Below are positions 1 through 6,504 of a DNA stretch of 7,560 bases, one piece after another. Under the pieces are notes generated by a model. That model worked only from the letters and a program-made list of their open reading frames with translations. It was not told the DNA's origin and made no database searches. Each line of letters starts with the position of its first letter. Position 1 is the first letter of the stretch. The position numbers were made by a program, and so were the translations under genes. This DNA comes from Oscillospiraceae bacterium (GTDB lineage Bacteria > Bacillota > Clostridia > Oscillospirales > Butyricicoccaceae): NCBI GenBank assembly GCA_902797555.1, contig CADBTM010000252.1, forward strand, positions 1 through 7,560, written 5' to 3'.

Positions 1-260
1 CGGCGATCCTCCGGATGCTCGGCAAGCAAGGCATGGAGGGCTTTGCTGATGCGCTCCCGCATTTCTCCGGCGGCAGCGTTGGTAAAAGTCACCACCAGCA
101 GCTCGTCCACGCCGCAAGGATCCACGGGATCGCAGATCAGGTCGATCACCCGCTGTACCAGCACCATGGTCTTGCCCGCTCCGGCAGCAGCCGAAACGAT
201 GAGACTTGTGCCGCGGGCGCCGATGGCCTGTTTCTGTTGGTCGGTAAAGGACACACTCAC
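1..260 (-). CDS. addA: AddA, ATP-dependent helicase/nuclease subunit A (N-terminal 86 codons, truncated by window edge)
   Basis: AddA is the motor subunit of AddAB. It is a superfamily 1 (UvrD-like) helicase with a C-terminal nuclease that unwinds and resects double-strand DNA ends before RecA loading. Only the start is visible. It shows a Q-motif (TDQQKQAI, residues 6-13), a complete Walker A (AAAGAGKT, residues 24-31, catalytic Lys30) and helicase motif Ia (VVTFTNAAAGEMRERI, about residues 56-71). These match the usual AddA opening, 'T..QQ.AI..R....VSAAAGSGKT'. I chose the GTG at 258-260 because it overlaps the addB stop as GTGA and has AGGAGG 8 bases upstream. A second in-frame GTG at 252-254 is possible but lies too far from that site. 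The four-base overlap suggests translation coupled to addB. The remaining 1,000 or so residues expected for the family lie outside the window. Confidence 0.95.
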   Translation of the reverse strand, partial: MSVSFTDQQKQAIGARGTSLIVSAAAGAGKTMVLVQRVIDLICDPVDPCGVDELLVVTFTNAAAGEMRERISKALHALLAEHPEDR

Positions 261-3200
261 CGGTCATCCCTCCTTTCCCCGCCGTCCAGCTCCTCCCGCT
301 CCAGAATCTCATGTACCTTTGCGGGAGACCGGGAGGGCAAAAATCGGTATTTGTCTTTTTTCATGGTGGGGTCAAAATGGCAGGCGTCCTTATAGTCGCA
401 AAAACGGCAGGAGGTGTCATCTCTCCCCACCCGATAGGGGTTGGCCTCCACATCTCCGTGGGAGACCTGGGAGGCGATGCGCCGCAGGATGCGCTCGGTC
501 TTGCGGATCAGCCGCCCCATCTGCTGGGCGGAGGCCACCGACGAGGTGGCAGAGAACCCGCCGTCCTTCTTCATGGTCACCGGGAGAAAGCGGAAGGCGC
601 TGCCGTGCTCCATGGCTTCCAGCAGGTCTCCGTCGCCCCGGACGATGCCGATGCGGCGCAGCTCCTTGTCCATCTTTTCCCGGATGGCGGTCTCTCCCTC
701 CCCCGGATCGACCGAAAGGAAGGGACTTTTTGCCGGGATATAAAGGGCGGCACAGGGCTCAAAGTCGGTGACGCTCTCCGCACCGGTGAGCTGCTTGAGC
801 TTTTCCCGGTCGCCCTGCTCCAGCATGAGCAGATAGAGGAACATCTGCAGATTGAGCCCGTACAGCACATCAGACAGATGGAAGGTTTTGATTCCGGTTT
901 TATAGTCCAGCACCTTGAGATAAAGGGTGTTCCCCCGGATATAGCCGTCTACCCGGTCGATTTTTCCTTTGACGGTGAGGGTTGCTCCCGCTTCCTCCAG
1001 CAAAAGCGGAGGAAGATCGCCGTTTTTGCTGAAATCCAGCTCAAAGCACACCGGGCGGAAATCGCCGGCGCAGATCTCGTCCCACACGTTGCGGACGATG
1101 CGGCAGGCCAGCTTGCCCGCCTGATCGTAGATCGCCTGAAACCGGGCGGTGCGCCACATGGGGGGCAGCTCTTCCTGCCAATAGAGATTGACGTATTTGA
1201 CGGTGATGGCATCCGGATTGCCCTCCGGGTCGGAACACAGCTCGCGGACGGCATGCTCCACCACATAGTGGACAAAAGTGCCGATCTCCGGCGCGCCAAA
1301 GCGCGCCACCTTGCGGGGCTTTGCCTTGAGACCGTACTGCATGAAATAGGAAAACCGACAGGAGGACACCGTTTCGATGCGGGAGGCCGTCATACTCAGC
1401 CTGCCGCCGTACATCTCCCGCACCAGGGCGGGATCGGTGATCGGGCCGCGGGGTGCGGCGGCATAGTGCCGCAGTCCCTCGATCTTCTCTCTGTCCGCGG
1501 GGTCGGTCAGCCTGTCCTGCAGGGCAGCTATGCCCTCGGCGGTCCGGGTGCCTTGGGCGGCCTCACAGGCCATCTGATACAGCGGCTGCCGCGCCGTCAG
1601 TCGCAGGCGCGCAAGAATGGGATCGCCGTCCCCGATCTCTCTGCCGGAGATCAGACTAAGTCGGCGAAAAAGATAGCTCTCAGGCGCGGGGGTGCCGTCG
1701 GCGAGGCGCCGGGGCGCAAGAACAGTGAGTTTTTCCGTGGGAGACGCCACGGCGCGGCACACGGCACACTGCTGCTGCCATGCCCGCTCCAACGCATTCT
1801 GGGTCAGCTCCACGCCCCAATCGGCCAGCGCGTCCCGCTCCTGCTCGGTGAGCAGGCTGAGGGCAGGCTTGTCCGGAGGGAAAAGACCCTCCCGGGCACC
1901 GAGGATCACGATCTCCCTCAGGCTGTCCCCGGAAAAGCGCTGAAATTCGGTCGCCAGCACGCTGTCCAACGAGGGCGGGATGGCGGCTACGTCATATTGC
2001 CGAAGCATCAGCTTGAGCAGGCGCAAAAACTCTCCCCGATCCATCGGGACGCCCTCCATGGACGCCGCAAACTGCTCGAGGGCATCCGACAGGATGTGCC
2101 AAAGCTGGGCAGTCTCGGCAGATTCCCGTTCCCTGTCAGAAAGGAAAAGTGCGTTACAGCGTGTCTCCAATGCATGCTCCAGACCGATTTCGTTCAAAAA
2201 GCGCCGGAAGGCGGCGGCAAACGCACCGCCGTCAGCACAGCCTGTCATACCGTCCCGCAGGAGGGAAAGCATGGCGGCAACGGTCGCCCGGGCATTTTCG
2301 GTTCTGGCCAGTTTTTCCCCCTCATCCGCGGCGGGATTGCCGTATCCGCAGGTGGGAGAGGTGAAGGGCTCGAACCATTTTGCCCCGTGGATCTGCCAGA
2401 TAAAGCAGTAGTTTTCCAAAAGATCCAGCTCGTCCTGGCCCAAAGAAGTCAGTCCGCACCGCAGCCAGTCGAGAACGCTCTCCCACGAAAGGCCGTCCTC
2501 AAGGGCCTCCAGCGCGCCAAGGGCCGCCGCGATGGGCGGCTTTTGCAGCAGATCGGTCTTTTCACTGAGGAACAGGGGGATCTCGTATTTTTCAAAAGCG
2601 GCGGACAGCGCCCCGCCGTATTGCTCCAGATCGCCACACAGCACCACCATCTCCCGCAAGCGAACGCCCTCCAGTGCCCGTTGACGCACAAGGGCGGCGG
2701 CGAGCTCGCATTCGGCATCCGGGTCGGCACAGCGGAACAAAGCAACGCTCTCCCCTGTTTTGGGCTGGGGCGAGCGGTAGCGGAACAGCTCGTCGGACAA
2801 TCCGCGCAAGCCCTCCGCCCGCGTCTCCTGTCGATCGGCAAGCGCGATCCTCCGCAGCTCCATTCCCCGTCTGTCCGCCATGCGGAGCAAGCGATGGAGC
2901 GTTTTATGCTGCTCGGTGTAAAGCAGTTCATCCTGCCCCATCAATAGGGCTACGGTCACCGATTCCGCAGTTTCCAGCACGCGCTCGAGGAAGCGGAAGT
3001 TCTGAGCGGTGAAGCCCTCAAAGCCGTCGAGATAGACGGCGGTATCCCGCAGTAGGCCGCTTTCCCCAAGGTGCTCGCCGGCAATGTCAATGCGGGCGGT
3101 AGGATCCAGCTTGCCCTGACGGCACAGGGCGCAGTACTCCGCATAGATCATGCTGATATCCCGCAGCTTTGGGCTCAGCCCATCCAGCTCCAAAAGCTGC

Positions 3201-3595
3201 TGGGACGTCACGGCGCACACCTGCAGCTCGGAGGCGATCTCCACCAGCTTTTCGGTGAGCTGGGGACGCCCGGCGCCCCGGTAGTATTGCAGCGCGGAGG
3301 ATGTCTGGGTGAGGGCGCGGTGCATGGTGAGCACTCTCCCGCCCTCGTCCAGCGTTTCGGGGCGGATGCCCACCGCCTCCAACACGTCGTCGGTCAGCTT
3401 GCGAAAGGTGGTGACGCTCACAAATTGTCCCGCCCCATTGCCGCAATGGGACAGCAGTCGCCGCTCCGCCTGGTGGGAGATGCTCTCGGGCACCAAAAGC
3501 AAAGCGGGTTTTCCGGCGTCCGCACGCGCCTTGAGCGCAGAAAGCAAATACTCTGTTCTTGCGCTCTCCGGCCCTCCGGTGACGACGGTCAGCAT
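257..3595 (-). CDS. addB: AddB, ATP-dependent helicase/nuclease subunit B
   Basis: AddB is the second subunit of AddAB. In the known enzyme it carries the Chi-recognition domain, an inactive helicase fold and a 4Fe-4S-linked nuclease that cuts one strand. This ORF is 1112 aa, close to the usual size of about 1,150. The helicase-like part covers roughly residues 1-735 and includes the family's 'VILGAREGLFPP' stretch near residue 565. The nuclease part has His776 (GTFVHYVVEH), Asp880/Asp883 (GKIDRVDG) and Asp897-x-Lys899 (LDYKTG), so the PD-(D/E)XK site looks intact. All four cluster cysteines are present: Cys746, then Cys1063, Cys1066 and Cys1072 (C-x2-C-x5-C). The oddity is the N-terminus. 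Where most AddB proteins have GRxGSGKT, this one reads GGPESARTEYL (residues 7-17), so the Walker A lysine is missing. The ATG at 3593-3595 follows a GGGAGG-type ribosome binding site and a strong promoter. addA lies directly downstream. Confidence 0.96.
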   Translation of the reverse strand: MLTVVTGGPESARTEYLLSALKARADAGKPALLLVPESISHQAERRLLSHCGNGAGQFVSVTTFRKLTDDVLEAVGIRPETLDEGGRVLTMHRALTQTSSALQYYRGAGRPQLTEKLVEIASELQVCAVTSQQLLELDGLSPKLRDISMIYAEYCALCRQGKLDPTARIDIAGEHLGESGLLRDTAVYLDGFEGFTAQNFRFLERVLETAESVTVALLMGQDELLYTEQHKTLHRLLRMADRRGMELRRIALADRQETRAEGLRGLSDELFRYRSPQPKTGESVALFRCADPDAECELAAALVRQRALEGVRLREMVVLCGDLEQYGGALSAAFEKYEIPLFLSEKTDLLQKPPIAAALGALEALEDGLSWESVLDWLRCGLTSLGQDELDLLENYCFIWQIHGAKWFEPFTSPTCGYGNPAADEGEKLARTENARATVAAMLSLLRDGMTGCADGGAFAAAFRRFLNEIGLEHALETRCNALFLSDRERESAETAQLWHILSDALEQFAASMEGVPMDRGEFLRLLKLMLRQYDVAAIPPSLDSVLATEFQRFSGDSLREIVILGAREGLFPPDKPALSLLTEQERDALADWGVELTQNALERAWQQQCAVCRAVASPTEKLTVLAPRRLADGTPAPESYLFRRLSLISGREIGDGDPILARLRLTARQPLYQMACEAAQGTRTAEGIAALQDRLTDPADREKIEGLRHYAAAPRGPITDPALVREMYGGRLSMTASRIETVSSCRFSYFMQYGLKAKPRKVARFGAPEIGTFVHYVVEHAVRELCSDPEGNPDAITVKYVNLYWQEELPPMWRTARFQAIYDQAGKLACRIVRNVWDEICAGDFRPVCFELDFSKNGDLPPLLLEEAGATLTVKGKIDRVDGYIRGNTLYLKVLDYKTGIKTFHLSDVLYGLNLQMFLYLLMLEQGDREKLKQLTGAESVTDFEPCAALYIPAKSPFLSVDPGEGETAIREKMDKELRRIGIVRGDGDLLEAMEHGSAFRFLPVTMKKDGGFSATSSVASAQQMGRLIRKTERILRRIASQVSHGDVEANPYRVGRDDTSCRFCDYKDACHFDPTMKKDKYRFLPSRSPAKVHEILEREELDGGERRDDR
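263..275 (-). promoter_or_regulatory. Ribosome binding site of addA, inside the end of addB
   Basis: The minus strand carries AGGAGG within the last codons of addB, eight bases before the GTG at 258-260. It decides the addA start between two in-frame GTG codons (258-260 and 252-254) and fits translational coupling across the GTGA overlap. Confidence 0.6.
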
Positions 3596-3600
3596 GGCGC

Positions 3601-3609
3601 TCCCCTCCC
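3601..3609 (-). promoter_or_regulatory. Ribosome binding site of addB
   Basis: Read on the minus strand this is a purine run, GGGAGGGGA, ending about 5 to 8 bases before the addB ATG depending on which core is paired. It supports the ATG at 3593-3595 as the start and lies downstream of the predicted transcription start near 3619. Confidence 0.6.
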
Positions 3610-3625
3610 TTTCCGTTTTTCTTTT

Positions 3626-3654
3626 ATTGTACCAGCTTGTCCGTCCGCTGTCAA
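3626..3654 (-). promoter_or_regulatory. Sigma-A type promoter of the addBA operon
   Basis: On the minus strand a perfect -35 box TTGACA (3649-3654) is followed after exactly 17 bp by TACAAT (3626-3631), which matches the -10 consensus at five of six positions. The transcription start should fall near 3619, giving a leader of about 25 bases that contains the addB ribosome binding site. This is a consensus match read by eye; there is no experimental evidence. Confidence 0.8.
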
Positions 3655-3706
3655 TTTGTCCTTGAAACCACCCGGTTTACGCGGGAAGGATTTGAAAAGA
3701 AAAGGA

Positions 3707-3735
3707 TTGCTTCCCAAAGGGTTTTGTGGTATTGT
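3707..3735 (+). promoter_or_regulatory. Possible promoter of the RNA helicase gene (extended -10 type)
   Basis: A weak -35 (TTGCTT, 3707-3712) is 17 bp from a -10-like TATTGT (3730-3735), which is preceded by TG one base away (TGGTATTGT, an extended -10). The predicted start of transcription, about 3742, would lie downstream of the in-frame ATG at 3740 and leave a leader of about 28 bases before the ATG at 3770. The hexamers match consensus poorly (3/6 and 4/6), so confidence is modest. Confidence 0.4.
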
Positions 3736-3769
3736 AAATATGTATGAACTTTTGAAAGAGAGAATCGGT

Positions 3770-5362
3770 ATGGACAAACAAGCATTGGAATCCCTCAACC
3801 TTTCGCCGGAGATGATCCGCGCCATCGAGGATACGGGATATGAACAGTTTACACCCATTCAGGAAAAGGTCATCCCTCTGATGATGGAGGGCAAGGACGT
3901 GATCGGCCAATCGAGCACGGGCACGGGCAAAACGGCAGCCTTCGGCATCCCCGCCATCGAGATGATCCGGGAGCCGGGCGAACAGGCCGACCCGCAGGTG
4001 CTGGTGCTCTGCCCCACCCGGGAGCTGGCAATGCAGGTCAGCGAAGAGCTGCGCAAGTTTTCCAAATATAAAGAAGGTCTGCGGGTGGTCACCGTTTACG
4101 GCGGACAGAATATTGACACCCAGATCCGCGCCCTCAAGCAATCTGCCGTGGTGGTGGGCACGCCCGGCCGTGTGATCGATCATCTGCGCCGCCGGACGCT
4201 CAAGCTGAAAAGCATCCGTCTGGCCATTCTGGACGAGGCCGACGAGATGCTGGACATGGGCTTTATCGAGGACATCCGACAGATCCTGTACAGCTGCCCC
4301 GACGAGCGGCAGACCGCCCTCTTTTCCGCCACCATGCCGCCGCCCATTCTGCGGCTCACCCAGCGCTATCTGAAAAACCCCGAGCTGGTGAAGGGCGACG
4401 AGGGCGACACTGCCTTCCATCTCATCGACCAGTATTATGTGGAGGTGCCCAAGTCCAAAAAGGCTCAGAGCGTGCGTCTGCTCTTTGAGCAGCAGGGCGC
4501 CAGCCGCGGTCTGATCTTTTGCAACACCAAGCGGATGGTGGACGTGCTCACCCGGGAACTGCAGGACATGGGGATGAGGGTGGAATGCCTCCACGGCGAT
4601 ATGGCACAGGGCGCCCGCACCAAGGTGATGGCCGCCTTTAAGGACGGCAGCGTCAATCTGCTGGTAGCCACCGACGTTGCGGCCAGAGGCATCGACGCCT
4701 CCGGGCTGGATATCATCATCAACTATGACATCCCGCAGGATATGGAATACTACGTCCACCGCATCGGACGCACGGGACGCGCGGGTCACACCGGCGTTGC
4801 CTTTACGTTGGTGGCGGGCAGCGGCGAATTCTTCGGCCTGGCCGATATCGCCGACACCACCGGCATCCAGCTGAAGCCCTATTACCTCAACGGGCTGGAG
4901 GAAACCCCGGAGGACAAGTTTTATGCCCGCAACACCAATCGCAACGAAAACGGCGCCAGACGGGATTCCCGTCCCCGTCCCTCGGGCAAAAACGGCGGAC
5001 GGCGTGCGGAAAACGGCGGCAACGCCGTGCTGTCCTTTGACGTGGGCAGCAATCATGACGTCACCGAGCGTCAGATCGTCAATTCGATCCTGAAATATTC
5101 CCGCATCAAAAAAGACGAAATCGGCGAAATCACCATCAAGGAAAACGAAAGCCTGGTGCAGATGGCGCCCGACGTGGCGCGCCACGTGATGCGCGCCATG
5201 CAAAACGGCACGGTCAACGACTTTTTGGTGGTGGTCAAGGCGGTCTCCGGGGTCAAATCCCCCAGAGAAGTCAAGGAAGTCAATGCCAAGGGCGAGGAGC
5301 GCCCCTCCTCCCACCGGGGCGGACGGAGCCGCAACCATCGCGGCGGCCGGAACCGGCACTGA
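3770..5362 (+). CDS. deaD: DEAD-box ATP-dependent RNA helicase with DbpA-type RNA-binding domain (DeaD/CshA-like)
   Basis: A cytoplasmic ATP-dependent RNA helicase of 530 aa. Relatives act in ribosome assembly, mRNA turnover and growth in the cold. All core motifs are visible: Q motif (FTPIQ, residues 27-31), motif I (SSTGTGKT, 48-55), PTRELA, TPGR, motif II DEAD (155-158), SAT (186-188), the IFCNT stretch, VATDVAARGID, and motif VI HRIGRTGR (330-337). A basic, Asn/Gly-rich linker then leads to a DbpA/RRM-like domain at about 419-490 (from AVLSFDVG to FLVVVKAV), and the protein ends in an Arg/Gly-rich tail (GGRSRNHRGGRNRH). The reading frame stays open far upstream, but that part is antisense to addB. 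The choice is between the ATG at 3770 and the in-frame ATG at 3740, which would add MYELLKERIG. I prefer 3770 because of the promoter position and the usual family N-terminus. The deaD name rests on domain layout; cshA would fit equally well. Confidence 0.95.
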   Translation: MDKQALESLNLSPEMIRAIEDTGYEQFTPIQEKVIPLMMEGKDVIGQSSTGTGKTAAFGIPAIEMIREPGEQADPQVLVLCPTRELAMQVSEELRKFSKYKEGLRVVTVYGGQNIDTQIRALKQSAVVVGTPGRVIDHLRRRTLKLKSIRLAILDEADEMLDMGFIEDIRQILYSCPDERQTALFSATMPPPILRLTQRYLKNPELVKGDEGDTAFHLIDQYYVEVPKSKKAQSVRLLFEQQGASRGLIFCNTKRMVDVLTRELQDMGMRVECLHGDMAQGARTKVMAAFKDGSVNLLVATDVAARGIDASGLDIIINYDIPQDMEYYVHRIGRTGRAGHTGVAFTLVAGSGEFFGLADIADTTGIQLKPYYLNGLEETPEDKFYARNTNRNENGARRDSRPRPSGKNGGRRAENGGNAVLSFDVGSNHDVTERQIVNSILKYSRIKKDEIGEITIKENESLVQMAPDVARHVMRAMQNGTVNDFLVVVKAVSGVKSPREVKEVNAKGEERPSSHRGGRSRNHRGGRNRH

Positions 5363-5368
5363 GATCAG

Positions 5369-5375
5369 AAAGGAG
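5369..5375 (+). promoter_or_regulatory. Ribosome binding site of the D-threonine aldolase-like gene
   Basis: AAAGGAG lies in the 18-base gap after the helicase stop codon, five bases before the ATG at 5381. It fixes the start of the downstream gene and shows that this gene is translated independently of the helicase reading frame. Confidence 0.75.
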
Positions 5376-5380
5376 CCTGT

Positions 5381-6442
5381 ATGCAGATCACGGAACTCTC
5401 CACTCCGGCGCTGTTGCTGGATCAAACCGTCATGGAGGAGAACGCCTCCATTATGAAGGGTGTGCTGCAAGGCACAAAAATGCGGCTGTATCCCCATTAC
5501 AAATCCCACAAGTGCCCCATGATCGCCAAGATGCAGATCGATCAGGGTGCCGCGGGGATCACCTGCGCCAAGCTGGGCGAGGCCGATGATCTGGTAAGGG
5601 AAGGCATTCAGAACGTGGTCATCGCCAATCAGGTGGTGCAGCAGGAAAAGCTGCCCTTGCTGGCCTCGCTGGCAAAGCGGGCACAGCTCACCGTCTGTGT
5701 GGACGATGAGGAAAACATCCGCGCCCTCGAGGCCGCCATGGCCGCAGAAGGCGGGCATCTGGGAATCCTTGTGGAATATGAGGTAGGCATGCGCCGCTGC
5801 GGCGTGGAGACCTTTGAAGAGGTGCTCCGTCTGGCGCGCATCATCTCCACCCTGCCCCATCTGACCTTTTCCGGCATTCAGGCCTATGCAGGGCACATTT
5901 CCCACGAAGAGGACGGCGAAAAACGCCGGCGGGAGCTTTTGCGCATCGAGACCGAGGTGGCCCGCCTCAAGGGCTATCTGGAGGAGCGGGGCGTCCCCGT
6001 CTTCCATGTCTGCGGCGGAAGCACCGGCTATTGCGCCGAAAAGCCGGACGACACGGTGTATACCCAGCTTCAGGCAGGCAGCTATCTCTTTATGGACAGC
6101 AGCTATCAGGCACTGGGGCTCCCCTTCCGTCAGGCTCTGTATGTACTCACCAGCGTGGTCTCGGTCAAGCCCGACCGGGTGGTGGTGGATTGCGGCGTCA
6201 AGACCCTGACCATGGATCAGCACGCTCCCTTCTTCCCCGCCTTTCCCGATGCCGAGCTGAGCTTCAGCGAGGAGCACACCACCATTTTCGCGGAAAACAC
6301 CGAGCTGCTCCCCGGGGATATGCTGCTTTGTGTTCCCGGCCACTGCTGCACCACCATCAACACCTTTGACCGCATCCATCTGATCCAGGGCGAAGACGTG
6401 CTGCACGTCTGGCCGATCACCAGCAGAGGAAAAGCGCAGTAG
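5381..6442 (+). CDS. PLP-dependent D-threonine aldolase / D-serine dehydratase-like enzyme (alanine racemase fold)
   Basis: A 353-aa fold-type III PLP enzyme of the family that includes D-threonine aldolase, 3-hydroxy-D-aspartate aldolase and eukaryotic-type D-serine dehydratase. It opens with the family's 'STPALLLD' (residues 7-14). PHYKSHK (38-44) contains the expected PLP-binding Lys41, equivalent to RPHxKTHK in relatives. The body is an alanine-racemase N-terminal barrel. The C-terminal D-serine-dehydratase-like domain has DCGVKTLTMD, EEH (His299) and PGHCC (His321, Cys323). The H-x-C pair corresponds to the divalent-metal site in characterised members. Depending on subtype, the family cleaves D-threonine to glycine and acetaldehyde or deaminates D-serine; sequence alone does not settle which. 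Length is slightly under the usual 360-380, with no sign of truncation. It starts 18 bp after the RNA helicase, probably on the same mRNA, and is followed by a terminator. No signal peptide is evident, so it is likely cytoplasmic. Confidence 0.88.
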   Translation: MQITELSTPALLLDQTVMEENASIMKGVLQGTKMRLYPHYKSHKCPMIAKMQIDQGAAGITCAKLGEADDLVREGIQNVVIANQVVQQEKLPLLASLAKRAQLTVCVDDEENIRALEAAMAAEGGHLGILVEYEVGMRRCGVETFEEVLRLARIISTLPHLTFSGIQAYAGHISHEEDGEKRRRELLRIETEVARLKGYLEERGVPVFHVCGGSTGYCAEKPDDTVYTQLQAGSYLFMDSSYQALGLPFRQALYVLTSVVSVKPDRVVVDCGVKTLTMDQHAPFFPAFPDAELSFSEEHTTIFAENTELLPGDMLLCVPGHCCTTINTFDRIHLIQGEDVLHVWPITSRGKAQ

Positions 6443-6462
6443 TATCTATATTTTTTATAAAC

Positions 6463-6499
6463 AAAACCGGAGCGGTTTCCCGCTCCGGTTTTTCTTTTT
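6463..6499. terminator. Rho-independent terminator, probably bidirectional
   Basis: A perfect 13-bp stem (6463-6475 pairing with 6480-6492, core CCGGAGCGG/CCGCTCCGG) closes a TTTC loop. On the plus strand it is followed by a T-rich run (TTTTTCTTTTTATTTTT) ending at 6505, which ends the helicase/aldolase-like transcript. On the minus strand the stem begins 12 bases past the TrpB-like stop codon and is followed by TTTTGTTTAT, so it can also stop the convergent gene. Confidence 0.9.
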
Positions 6500-6504
6500 A
6501 TTTT

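Noticed and set aside
311..2947. Plus-strand open frame of 878 codons antisense to addB
   Set aside because: Its translation shows no recognisable domain and is rich in Gly, His, Arg and Leu, as expected when a GC-rich gene is read from the opposite strand. addB on the other strand has clear family motifs along its length.
3665..3685. Candidate riboswitch or leader hairpin upstream of the helicase
   Set aside because: Only short inverted repeats (5 bp or less) are present and there is no T-run. Most of the sequence lies upstream of the predicted transcription start, so it cannot be an RNA leader for that gene.
3071..3769. Upstream extension of the helicase reading frame to position 3071
   Set aside because: The extension lies antisense within addB, crosses the addBA promoter, and does not resemble any helicase N-terminus.
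4921..5020. Low-complexity Arg/Asn/Gly-rich stretch in the helicase, considered as a frameshift or repeat insertion
   Set aside because: The frame continues cleanly into the DbpA-type domain. Basic, disordered linkers at this position are normal in DeaD/CshA-like helicases.
3677..6406. Minus-strand open frame of 909 codons antisense to both the RNA helicase and the aldolase-like gene
   Set aside because: Striking length, and it spans the gene boundary. However, the His/Gly/Ala/Val-rich translation has no domain, and the sense-strand genes are unmistakable. It is explained by codon bias in a GC-rich genome.
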